A stretch of 64,000 nucleotides of DNA from NCBI GenBank assembly GCA_020746835.1, contig JAGPNK010000005.1, forward strand, positions 62,001-126,000, in the 5' to 3' direction. This document shows positions 32,796-43,118 of this stretch, one piece after another. The position numbers were made by a program, and so were the translations under genes. Source of the stretch: Stachybotrys elegans. Taxonomy: Eukaryota > Ascomycota > Sordariomycetes > Hypocreales > Stachybotryaceae. The notes beneath the pieces are model-generated. The model ran no database searches. It worked only from the letters and a program-made list of their open reading frames with translations, and was not told where the DNA came from. The number at the start of each line of letters is the position of its first letter. The stretch's first letter is position 1.

Positions 32796-33563
32796 ATGCG
32801 CTCCCGCCAGCAGCTGCGGCTGTCGCGTGCCGCGCTCGTCCTCTCCTTGGCAGCATGCGTCGTCAATGCGCAGTTCATATTCCCACCACCCTTGGAGCGG
32901 CCTCTAACCGACTACATGACCGGCGTGGCAACCTCGAGTCTCAACTTCTCTGACGGCGACAACATGTTCGGTGGCTGGTCGACGCCCGGAAACCTGAAGT
33001 CTTTTATGCTCTACCGCTGCGTGCACCCGGAGTCCTCGGACCCCATATACCCGTCCAACAGCTCCTTCAACTCGCGCTCCGGCCACCTTGCTGATGACGG
33101 CACCTGGGAGCAGATGCCCCTTTACGAAGAGTTTGACAACGCATTCGGCAATGGCTTCGACCCCGGCCGCAATCCAATCTGGTTCCATGGAGATTTTTTC
33201 GCGCCCAACGAAACCACCGGCAGTCTCTGTTGGTTTGAGTTGTATCCCGGACAAGATATGTTGTCGTATGAGAATGGCCCTGAGAGAATAGCCACGGTGC
33301 ATGGAGATGGCCCCTGGTACTTTGCGTCGGAGCCCTTCACTGTAAATCCTCGGCGACCTAGCGGCCTTACTGTTACTTGGAATGATGGGGGACCCGGGCC
33401 GAATATCCTGGGCAGCAACTCATCTGGTTTGAATGCCTTGGCTCATGAGTTTCCACAGTATTACAGCAGCAGAGGCACGGATGAAAGCAAGGGTTCAAGC
33501 ATTCAGTTCGCACCGAATGTTTTGAGTGTTGCGGCTTTTCTGGTTTGGCTCACAACAATGTGA
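32796..33563 (+). CDS. Secreted protein, probably GPI-anchored, unknown function
   Basis: A 255-residue intronless protein beginning at CCACCATGCGC. Residues 1-25 are a typical signal peptide (basic n-region, hydrophobic core, cut near V-N-A-Q). The mature part is rich in N, S, G, P, W with several N-x-S/T sites (N-F-S, N-S-S, N-E-T, N-S-S-G) and two cysteines. The last 15 residues are hydrophobic and follow a small-residue stretch (S-K-G-S-S), which is the layout of a GPI-anchor signal. I do not recognise the domain; it resembles hypothetical cell-surface proteins of filamentous ascomycetes. Localisation is well supported by sequence, function is not. Confidence 0.75.
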   Translation: MRSRQQLRLSRAALVLSLAACVVNAQFIFPPPLERPLTDYMTGVATSSLNFSDGDNMFGGWSTPGNLKSFMLYRCVHPESSDPIYPSNSSFNSRSGHLADDGTWEQMPLYEEFDNAFGNGFDPGRNPIWFHGDFFAPNETTGSLCWFELYPGQDMLSYENGPERIATVHGDGPWYFASEPFTVNPRRPSGLTVTWNDGGPGPNILGSNSSGLNALAHEFPQYYSSRGTDESKGSSIQFAPNVLSVAAFLVWLTTM

Positions 33564-33899
33564 GCGGGTGGTTAGCTAGCGATACCAATTACCATATTGA
33601 TTAAACTCGTTTCAAGCCCCCAATGCCTGCTCTGGAATGCATTTTATGGCCGTCAAATAATTCACTGGATCCCGGGCTTGCAAAACCTAGGAATGTGCAC
33701 TGTATAGGCCTTGATAAAGGCACTATTCAAATCCATAGAGGTAATGTGATAAAACATCATCTCTAATAGGCCCGGCGGTATTGGCCCTTAGGTGAGAAGG
33801 GCTATCAGCCAGAGCCATGTCCCGTACAGTATATTGCCTCTACTCAGCTTCGAAGCAGCTACTACCTTGCTCCAAAACTTCTCAGTCGACTCCGTTAAA
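33564..33899. other. Intergenic, no supportable gene
   Basis: 336 bp between the secreted protein gene and the small cysteine-containing protein gene. Presumed terminator and promoter; nothing specific seen. Confidence 0.4.
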
Positions 33900-34361
33900 A
33901 TGAAGTTTTCAATCTTTGCCCAGGCGGTGCTTGTCACCCCTGTCATTTCCGCGGCCGTTGCTCCCGCTACTGTCGAGACCTCTGAAGGCAAAGCCCCTAG
34001 GCTTCATTTTATTTTATGTTATTTTGTTTTTACTTTGAGGCTATCGAGTGCTAACCTCATCGTCTGCAGTTGACAAGCGCCAAAACTGCAAGTTGACCAT
34101 CTTTCCTTCTCCTGCAGCAAGGCTCGCTACCATACGACTGGGGCTGAGAATCCACAATGCTACTGGCTCGATGAGGAGTTTATTATCAACACAAGCCATG
34201 CTCAGGGCCCTGCTGGCTATGAGTAAGTACCATCAAAACTACGTGTGCGGACTTTGTTAATTCCTAACTCTGTGTTTCTTAGCGCATACTTGAGGGCGCA
34301 TCGAGACGCGGGCAACGCCTTCAATGTTGGAACTCGATGCGCGGTTGATCTACGTCTCTAG
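33900..34361 (+). pseudogene. Small secreted cysteine-containing protein gene with apparent frame break
   Basis: Start ATG at 33900 gives a signal peptide and a short pro-region. A probable GC-AG intron (33988-34069) joins to an exon that begins with a K-R dibasic site followed by Q-N-C, as in secreted proteins matured by a Kex2-type protease. After about 10 further codons that frame loses sense, whereas the next frame from about 34122 carries coherent text with a Cys-Tyr-Trp motif, runs to a GTAAGT donor at 34223, and continues after the acceptor at 34282 to an R-C motif and a stop at 34361. So a one-base shift seems to separate the two halves at about 34110-34122, or there is splicing I cannot resolve. 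The mature protein would be about 70 residues with three or so cysteines. Function unknown; a defence or toxin-like role is only a guess. Confidence 0.5.
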
Positions 34362-34664
34362 ATGTAGTAAGGGGTGCTCATGCTGCGGGTACCGGGGCAT
34401 TGCTGGAGCCCCTCAAACACGGCTTCTTTGTTGGGTATTGGTTGGGAGGGAGTATCTGCTTCGTCGGCTATGTCGGGATGCTATGATGGACAGAGCACTG
34501 TCTGCGGGTCCTTAAGCAATCGCGTATGCTCTTCTATATTGATATTGGGTAGAGAACAGAGTGTTGTCCTAAACTCATGCCTGAAAGCAAGCTCTGATGC
34601 CAAGTCCCTACAGCTTTGGAACCATATCAACTAGCCAGAGAAGAATGGACAATGGAGGGAAGAA
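34362..34664. other. Intergenic between convergent genes
   Basis: About 300 bp between the end of the small secreted protein gene and the end of the multidomain secreted protein gene. Short frames only. Confidence 0.4.
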
Positions 34665-37600
34665 TCAGGAGAATTTAGTGCCACATTCCCAAGCACGGCC
34701 AGGGCTGGTCAGGCAGACGTGTCCATCACCAACAAAATTGCTCGGATGGCCAAGGTAATTCGGATACGCCCATGCGTTATCTTCGGCGCACATCGCGGCA
34801 GCCCGGTTGACGAAAGACTGGAGGGTGGAGCGGGTTAAGCCTGTCAGGGCAACAAGTCAGCAGAGATTCTTTCCCCTGGAACCATAGTTTATCGGATCTA
34901 CTCACAGAAAGGGTCGGGGAAACCCTGATTAGTGGCCTGCTTGGCGAAAGACAGCTCACAGACGCCCGATGCTCCGATCTTGTACCAGTCAAGACCGTTG
35001 GCCCGGCCTTTCGAGTTGGAGCCAAAGGGAAAGTTGGAGTCGCTAGTACACACCCAGTCGCCGAGGCGGTTCAGCTGGCTGGCGATGGCGAGGCAGTCAG
35101 ACCGACACCGGGGCTGCTGCGGCGGCGGCGGCGGAGGGTCGGGGTTGGAGGGCGGCTTGTTTGGTAAGATGCATGGGCAGTCGAAGTGGGATGAGTCGCG
35201 GCAGCGGCCGAACTGCTGGCCGACATCGACACCCCGGCATCCGGAAAAGGAGCACGAGGTCAGCACGCCGCAGTACCCCGGCGTAGCTGTGTTGGCGTTG
35301 CACCTGCAGCCAGCGAACTTGTCGACGCAATGTCCCTGCCCGACGCCGTTAGCCACGCCGTTGCAACCTCCGGCCGAGCAAGCCTGTGGCGTTCCGCACG
35401 TGCGGTCGGTGGGCAAGCAGACACAGCCGTTGAAGTTGCCGAAGCAGCGGGCGACGCCGTCCCCATCCCAGCCGCCGTTGCATCCGTTGAGATCGCAGGA
35501 CAGGGGCTGGCCGCACGTGTTGGACGTGGGCCGGCAGCGGCAGCCGGCAAACTTGCCACGGCACCGAGCGACACCGTCTGCGCCATACCCGCCGGCGCAG
35601 CCTCCCGCGTCGCAGCTCTGCTGCTGGCCGCAGGTGTTGTCGGTGGCGAGGCAACGGCAGCCCGCAAACTTGGCCGTGCAGAAGGCAAGGCCCGAGCTGA
35701 GGTCGAAGGCGCCGGCGCAGCCTCCGGCATCGCAGCTCTGCGGGTCGCCGCATGTGTTCGCCGTCGCCGCGCACTGGCAGCCGGACCACCACCCGCGGCA
35801 GAAGGCCAGCCCGCTGTCGAGGTCGAAGGACCCGAAGCACTGGTTCTGGTCACAGCTTTGTGGCTGCCCGCAGGTTCCAGGCGTCGGAGAGCACACGCAG
35901 CCCTCGAAGGAGCCCTGGCAGCGGGCCACGCCGTTGGACAGGTCCCAGCCTCCCCGGCAATTGTTCCTGTCGCAGCTCTGCGGCGAGCCGCAGGTGTTGG
36001 TGGTCGAGAGGCAGCGACATCCCCTGAAGAAGTTGCTGCAGTAGGCGAGCCCGTCGTTGAGGTTGAACTGGCCGTCGCAGTGGTTCAAGTCGCAGCTCAG
36101 CATGGGCCCGCACGTCGTCGGCGTGGGATCGCACTCGCATCCGGCCCTGCCCTGCGTGCAGTAGGCCTTGCCGTCGGAGAGGTCGAAGGTTCCGGCACAG
36201 TTGGACGCGTCGCAGCTCCTGCGCGCACCGCACGTGTTGGTGGTCGGGGAGCAGCGGCAGCCCCTGAAGAAACCCTTGCAGGTGGCAAAGCCGTCGGCGT
36301 CAAAGGTGCCTGCACAGTTGTTCATGTCGCAGCTTTGCGGCGGGCCGCACGTCTCGCCGCTGGGCACGCAGGGACAGCCACGGAAAGCCCCCGTGCAGGC
36401 GGCCACGCCGGTGGCTAGGTCGAAGACGCCGTTGCAGCTCTGGTCCGAGCACGAGCGCTGCACATCACACGAGCTGGAGCAGCCGGGCGCGTCGCCGGGC
36501 TGGTCCTGATATAGGCTAAGCCGCCAGCCGGCTCCGCAGGCGTGAGCAGCATTGCCGGCACAGGGCACGTCGCAGTCGGCGAGCGGCGCATCGAGGCCCG
36601 CGGCTACGTCGTTGCCGCAGAAGCACTGGTTGCCATTCTCGAGGCCAAAGTACCTCCAGCCGCAGCACAGCGAGGCGCACCGGCTGGCTGTCATGTCAGC
36701 CTCTGCAAAGGACGCGCCAGAGAGGGTGCGCGTCTCGCTGTCCACGACGCACGACGTATTGGCCCAGCCGGGCACCTGCTCGGCCGGCGGAGGCGTTCGG
36801 CGGTAGACGGAGAGACGCCAGCCTCCGCCACACACAAAGTTGGCCTGGCCGGTACAAGGAATGCTACAGGTGGTCTGGTCAGCGGCGAGACGGGCCGGGT
36901 CGATATTGTCGCCGCAGTAGCACTCGCTACCGTTCTCGACGCCGAAGAAGCGGTATCCCGTGCACAGGGCGGCACAGGCGGCCGGCGTCATAGCCGTACT
37001 ACTGGCCGGCTCGGTGACGGCTAGCGTACGCTCCCAGTCGTCGGTATAGCAGCTGTCAAAGGACCAGCCGGGCACCTGCTGGATGGCGGCGATGGGCGCC
37101 TCGCGCTTCCACACGCTCAGCCGCCAGCCACCGCCGCAGACAGATGCCGGATCGGCTGCACACGCTATGTCACAGGTGGCCGGATCGGCGAGGAGGCTGT
37201 CGCTGAGAGGGCCGTTGGCGCACCAGCATTCGTTGGCGTTCTCGACGCCCATGTAGAGCCAGCCACCGGCTAAGCAGAAGTCGGCACATACCTGCAGCGT
37301 CATCGAGGCCGACATAAGGTTAGCGCCAGGCAGTGTACGGGTCGAGCTGTCTGTATAGCAGCTCTGGTAGGTCCAGCCGGAGGGCGTAGCAGCTGGGGGG
37401 GCCGAGGTTGTTGTGGTTGTTGTGGTTGTGGAGGAAGACGGGGTTGACGTTGTTATTGCTGTTGTAGCTATGGAGGAAGACCTGGAAGAAGTCGCTATGG
37501 TGGTAGCAAATGTAGTCGTCGTGTCTTCAGGGTCTTCAGGCGTGTCTTCCGTCGTGCCTCCCAGCGCCCATACGCCAACCTGCCCCTGACGGCCGCCACA

Positions 37601-40600
37601 GACGAAGCCCGAGTTGCCCGAGCACGGCGCGTTGCACTGAGCCTCGTCCTCGAACACACGCCGACTGTAGTCGATATGGTTGCCGCACACGCACGTGCCG
37701 CCGTTGACAACGCCAAAGTAGGGGTAGTCTTCGCAGAGGGCCGCGCACGACGCCGGTGTCATGGCGGCTAGTTCCTGGAAGTTCTCTCCCGGTCCCCCGC
37801 CGCTGTCGGTAAGGAGTATAGCTGCGGTGCTGCTGTCGAAGCAGCCTGCATACGTCCAGTTGCCGAGTTGCGGGTCCTGCTCGACCGGATGCGACCACAT
37901 TTCATATACAAGGAGCGCATCAGGACCGCCGCATAGCCAGCTTGCGCCCGTGCACTGCACGTCACAATTCTTGAGGCCTACCCACTGCGATTCGGGGTCG
38001 TCGTCCGGGTCCTCCGGCGTCATCTCATCAGCGCAGTAGCACTCGTTGCCATTCTTAAGGCCAAAGAATGCGTAACCGGCGCAGAATCCAGCACACTTCC
38101 ATGGGGTCATTGACGGTATCGGGGTAGAGTCGCCTCGCAGTAGGCCCAGCGGGTTATCCTGGTAGCAGCGATCCAGCAGATACCCGGACAGTTCCTGGAG
38201 GTTGTTTAACCGGCCCGTTAGTGAGTATAGCGATATCCGACCAGGGCCGCCGCACGGAGTCTGTGAGCCATCCTTGCAGGGTGTGTGGCACTCGTTCAGG
38301 GGGAACACGGCGGGACTCGGGAGCTGCAGTTTGTCGCCGCAGTAGCATTTCCTCTGTCGAATGCCAAACAGGACTGCGTCCCGCTGGCTGTAGCACTCCC
38401 TTGCGCATTCGTCTAGGCTGTCAAAGTCACCGGCGTGATACGAAAGCACCCGTACGCGGACATCATCGAACTTGTCCTCCAAACAGGCGAGGTATATGTA
38501 ATCGAAGACGTCTTGCGGCACCACGTACCCGGAGCAGGTCTGACCGGGGATGTCTAGGCGTGTGCCCGCATTGCGGACTACCCAGCGGTTATCTACCGTT
38601 GTCTCCCCCTCTCCTCTCGGCGGCTCCGCGTCGCCTAGCGTACAGGGCACGTAGTCGAAGGTACCTACGACCGGCATCTTGGCCGGGTCGTCGGGGGTGT
38701 AGGCGTACTCGGATGCCTCCTGGACCAAGGCCTTGACACGTGCCGTGTGGCCGCCTAGCGGCTGGTCAAACTTCAGCTTTGTCTGTAGGTCGGGCCTCGC
38801 TAACCAGGTACCGATAAGCCCAGCCAGTGCGGCCGATGAGAAGGACGTGCCTGCATGCGCCGAGTAGAAGCCGTCGAGGTCTAGCGCATGCTGGTCGTCG
38901 CCAGGCATATAAGCAGTTATAAGGCTATAAAACTTATTGGAGAAGTCGCACTCGTGGCCGCGCTCGTCTGATGCGCCGACCACGATGAGCGTGTTCTCTG
39001 CAATCATACCGGCATCCGCGTACCGTCGTGGTGAGTGAAAGAGACGTTGACTGTTCGGCGAGCCCTCATTACCAGCCGACGTCACTACCGTGATACCGTG
39101 GGAGTCGAAGAGGGGAAGCGCGTGGAACCACGGATCCGACTTTGGCCAGTCGGTTTCCGCGTCGAGCGACTCTGGGTTCGTGCGAGTTATGAGGGTATAA
39201 GCGCCCGAAAAGTTAACCACAGCATGCCGCTGGCGTTTATTCGATACCACGTCAGATAAGATCCACTGCAGCGCCTGGAATAGAAAGTGCGTCGGGTTGA
39301 CTTCTCCGTCAAATGTATCGAAATACTTGACGGGAATAATCATCCCGTCCCGCATAACGCCCACTCGCCGGCCCGCAGCTGTGCTGGCCATGTGGGTGCC
39401 GTGGCCATGAAGATCGCTTCGCCCGCTTCTCGTACCCCTAGGCTCGAACGTAGCGAAGATGCGGTCGGCGCCCGACTCCGGGTGCACAAACTCGTCGCCT
39501 GTAATCTCGGCTGGGGCAATGCCCGAGTCTAGGATGTAAACAAACGAGTCCGAACTGCTACTCGCCGTATAAGTATAGCCGGGATATTTCCAATACCTCG
39601 TGCCGACGAATTCCGGAGGCCTAGCAATATACTCTAGGTGCCACGTATCGATGCCGCGCTCGGGGTTAGTCTGTAGTTTGAGGGGGCCGTCCGACACCTG
39701 TCGGGAACTCATTTGGGCGTGGCCAGTTATGTTTGTCGTCTCCTCGCCCAGAGAGGACGGCGAGGAGGAGAATAAATGGCTACGGTTTATGTTCCGACCT
39801 AGGCTACTTCGCCTCTGGAGGCCGCTGGGACCCGACAGCGGCCCCGGTTCCGGCCCTAGTCCGGACGGCGGCGGCAATACCGTCGGCGGTTCAAACCGCT
39901 GCCGTGGCTCCCAGCTGACGCCCAGCACGCCCGGCGTGTTTAGATGGAGGTTATGGCCATCTAGGGCCGTTAGCCAGGTCGAGTAGCCGCGGAGATCGAT
40001 ACTGGGTAGCTCCCACCGCTGGGTCTGGCGTCCTCGCGGTGTCACGGGCGGCAGGTTGGCGATCATGGCCTCGAATTCCTGAGCCGGCCCATCATACATG
40101 ATCAAGACCGGGTAGAGGCGGTTCTGGCTGCGAGTTGATAGCTCGTTTTCGAGCGCCACCTTGGTCGCCTGATGGCCGCGCGACTTGGGGTGCCACATGC
40201 GGGAGGAGCCCGAAAAGCTATAGACGGGGTTATCGGCAAACCAGTCTGGCGGCGCGAACCCTTGATCGACAGCCTCCCGCATGCCGCAATAGATGATACG
40301 GCCCAGGTCCTCGCCCATGGTCGGATTCTCTTTGGCTCTCACCGCCTCGCACTCGGCGGGCGAGAGGTCGACTGGCGGCTCGTCATCGCCTACGTTGGGA
40401 GTCGAGTCGCCGCCAAAGTAGAGGAAAAACCAAGTGTCGTCATCCCGCTCAGGCGCGCTCTGGCCAGGCCTGCAGAACCGGTGGTCTTCGAAGCCGCCGT
40501 CGGCGTCTATGTAGCGGACATTCTCGTAGCCCTGAGCTGCGTTGGCAAGGTCGACGGCCTCGCGGATTATGTCGTTTAGTTCATCCACGAGATCGTTCAT

Positions 40601-41272
40601 ATCGCCGCGCAGCTCCTGGGTCAGCAAGCCGCTGTCCCTAAAACCGAAGCTATACTTATTACATTCGTTTGTACGAACATCGAAGAACTTCATATAGCCT
40701 ATCACATTGAGAAGAAAATGCCGGCTCCCATCGGCCTCCGCCACCGCGTTCGCAATCTGGCCGTAGACATCGGCCAGGTCTTGGGCGAGCGTCGTCATCC
40801 TGTCGCGTGCTGCCTTCTTCGCCTCCTCGCAGTCGTACCAGAAGGTATACAGGCATCCTACGAGGATTTTGACGAAGCCGATGTCGTTGCCGCCGATCGA
40901 GATGGTGGCGTAGTCCTGGTTGCCTGGAGAGTTCGACTTAAACTGGAATATCTGGCTCTGCTCGTTGTCGCCCGTCACGTCGGGGATCATGGCACCGGTG
41001 CAGGCCAGGAAATTGAATACATGAGATGTATTGGTCGTTAGAAGCGTTGATGCGTCGAGCTGGGCCGGGAACGAGCCCGTACCACGAGCACAATTCCCGC
41101 CGGAACCACCACCGGGCACATTGCTGGTGGTCCCGGCACCGACGCCAGCAGAGTATGAGTCCCCAAAGGCGGCCCACTGCTTGTCGACAAGTGGTGGGTC
41201 CTGGGCTTGAGAGTTGCTGGCCAGGAAGAAGGCACCGAGCCCGAGGTACAGGAGGAGAGAGGTGCAATGCAT
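34665..41272 (-). CDS. Secreted 2180-aa SGNH esterase + subtilisin + WSC + cysteine-repeat protein
   Basis: Two exons, 41272-34906 and 34840-34665, joined by a 65-nt GTGAGT-CAG intron that restores D-P-F-C-L; 2180 residues. The start M-H-C-T-S-L-L-L-Y-L opens a clear signal peptide. Domains in order: an SGNH/GDSL hydrolase with F-G-D-S-Y-S-A-G (Ser about 39), I-G-G-N-D (about 126-130) and H-P-K-S-R-G-H (about 361); a subtilisin-like S8 protease with L-D-S-G (Asp about 581), H-G-H-G-T-H (about 622), S-A-G-N-E-G (about 734) and G-T-S-F-S-S (Ser about 807), all catalytic residues present; three WSC domains (about 940-1237); a Thr/Ser-rich linker (about 1244-1294); three more WSC domains (about 1298-1584); eleven cysteine repeats of about 40 residues (about 1598-2035); a Pro-rich hinge; and a C-terminal module with six cysteines. 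It is extracellular. WSC and the repeats suggest glycan or wall binding; this is inference. I know no described protein with this order. Confidence 0.85.
35165..36480 (-). repeat. Eleven tandem coding repeats of about 120 bp (six-cysteine units)
   Basis: Within the multidomain secreted protein, eleven consecutive units follow the pattern S-C-D-x-x-x-C-x-G-x-x-D-x-x-x-G-x-A-x-C, then F-x-G-C-x-C-x-x-T-x-x-T-C-G. Each is 38-42 residues with six cysteines. The units differ from each other by many substitutions but keep the cysteines and glycines, so they are under selection rather than freshly duplicated. The last two are the most divergent. GC content here is high, which creates long open frames on the other strand. 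Confidence 0.85.
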
Positions 41273-42018
41273 GCCTGATGGATGGTGGGTTTCAGGCGGT
41301 CGGGGGTTGATCAGAATGACGGTGACCTTGGCTGGCCTGTGTGGGAGAGAGAGAATATGGCCTTCCTGATACAAGGAGACAGCATGCTTTATCATTTACA
41401 CCTCTCCTCCTGGCAAGGAAGGAGGGCGAGAAGGTGGTGAGTTTCTTCCATGTTGAATGTGGAATTTCCCATTCATGTGCCCCAGTGGGATACAGACTAG
41501 CGGCCTCGTCTCCATGTCGAAAATGGACATAAGAACCGAGACTTGTCTCCGCTTCTGTTTCTTTAGCAAAATCATGATGGGCTATGACTGACTAGAATCA
41601 CCAGGGGGTGCCTATTCTTGTCAGCCCTAAGCTGCCGACCCCAGCAGAGCGGGCTTGGACCTTCAGCTCTTCGTACCGGGTATGAAAAGCCTGCATTCTA
41701 TTGGGCTTAATAAATCTCTTCAAGAAATAACTAACATATCGAAACCCCTCCTTGGCTAGCAATTGTAGGCGTTGCTGTAGGCAATGAAATAAGCAGAGGT
41801 CGGCCGCTCGTCTCAGAGACTAGTTCTGGCGATAATTTGCGATATCAGCAACTACATATAGTTAGAATGATAAGCGGAGGTCGGCCGCCTAGGCAAAGAC
41901 AGTTTGACAATATTACCTATACTAAACTTCTTCAAACAATAAAGAACAACCTTACATTATTACTATATACAGTTCATAGGTGTAAAGCTTTGCCGTTTCT
42001 TTACCAGGTCAATGGGAT
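41273..42018. other. Upstream of multidomain gene: repeat debris
   Basis: Promoter of the multidomain secreted gene plus degenerate repeat material. Bases 41460-41515 match the dispersed element also seen near 45070 and 50985. A 17-bp near-exact direct repeat AAGC(A/G)GAGGTCGGCCGC occurs at 41791-41807 and 41872-41888. The sequence turns AT-rich towards 42000, as in transposon relics hit by repeat-induced point mutation. Confidence 0.5.
41460..41515. repeat. Dispersed degenerate repeat, copy 1
   Basis: Contains TTTCCCATTCATGTGCCCC followed by AGTGGGATACAGACTAG. Copy 3 near 50985 has TTTCCCGTTCATGTGCCCC then AATGGGATATAGACCAG. The differences are mostly C/T and G/A transitions. Confidence 0.65.
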
Positions 42019-42417
42019 ATGCGCCCACATAGACGGCTAAATCAAGCCGCTCAACACGCCAACCGGTCTCCTGACGATTTCCATGTCTCCCTGGACAGTC
42101 TAGAAGCTAGCTTTCCGCGCCGAGCGGAGGCAGAACGAGCACAGGCTTTCCTAGCGAAACTCACTGATGAGCTCCATGAACACATAACCGCTCATACCCC
42201 GGAACTGCCGCGTACCAGAAATGAAATGGTTGCGTTAGCCCAACAGTTCTGGGAGAGCAAGTTCAAGAGGAAGTCCTCAAACACCGCCCGCACTAACGCC
42301 CACGGCGGTGTCAATAAACCAGAATCAACCACAACAACCCAGGGGACTACCACCCAACCAAGAGGAGCTAGTAGGGGATGCCGAGGCGGCAAATCAACTT
42401 CCTCTACATCACCTTAA
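42019..42417 (+). mobile_element. LTR-retrotransposon gag-like relic
   Basis: A 132-residue open stretch that reads like the capsid part of fungal LTR-retrotransposon Gag proteins: a D-D-F-H-x-x-L-D-S-L-E-A-S-F-P block, then A-x-A-F-L-A-K-L-T-D-E-L, then P-R-T-R-N-E-M-V-A-L-A-Q-Q-F-W-E-S. After it the text becomes low-complexity (T/Q/P-rich). No protease, reverse transcriptase or integrase is visible nearby and no LTR pair could be drawn. Flanks are AT-rich. It is best seen as a dead fragment. Confidence 0.55.
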
Positions 42418-43118
42418 ACGCCTTTCGCCCCACAGCACGCGCAGCAGGTCAGCTCAGCCGTCCAGGGAGACTTACGGCGCTATAGTGAAGGTATCGTAAG
42501 ATTACCCCAACCTGACATGCGCTCTGGACCGGTGACCAATATTTGTGACTGCTCTTAGTAGTGCGGGTGGAAGGAATATTCATACTAGTGCATGGTAAAG
42601 CAGCCCGAACTGTTCGGTTGTTCCGCCCTAGGAGCTTCGATGTTCTAGACCCCTATCGACTTAAGTACTGCGCAACGTCCGGTGGTCTAGACTTGCATGA
42701 TCAGACGGCGCAGGAACAAATCTGGTGGGCTTCCCTACGTGGCACTTATATAAGCCTCGGCGGAAGGACGGTCATGGATAAAATCCAAAGTGCAGAGTTC
42801 CGCGATAGTGATAGTAGTATACAAACTATGCTTGAAGATCTGTGAACATGGGAGACGCCTTACGCTTTGCCAAACAGCAGCAACCACTCATCGAGAAAAG
42901 TCGCACCAACAACGGGAAAGAGCATCTCAGCTGACCTGAGAATAGATGTAGAGTATTGGCCAGTACACTGGTGAGTGCTGCTCAACGGAATAGAATTTGT
43001 CTGACTGAGCATACTGAGAATGAAACACGACATCTCCCCCTACTTCCTTATCCAAGAGGAGATCCGGTAGAGATAAAGATTGGCAGTAACCTCTACCCGG
43101 CTGCTGTGTAGGGGCTCG
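42418..43118. other. No supportable gene; possible continuation of retroelement debris
   Basis: About 700 bp following the gag-like fragment. An open stretch of about 94 codons at 42561-42845 shows no family I recognise. It could be decayed element sequence. Confidence 0.35.

Noticed and set aside
34932..36418. Long open frames of 360-370 codons on the plus strand opposite the cysteine repeats
   Set aside because: They are antisense mirrors of GC-rich tandem coding repeats; the minus-strand protein has clear domain text and the mirrors are low-complexity.
35165..36480. Regular tandem repeats considered as a CRISPR-like array
   Set aside because: Units are about 120 bp, coding, diverged and without unique spacers; the organism is a fungus.
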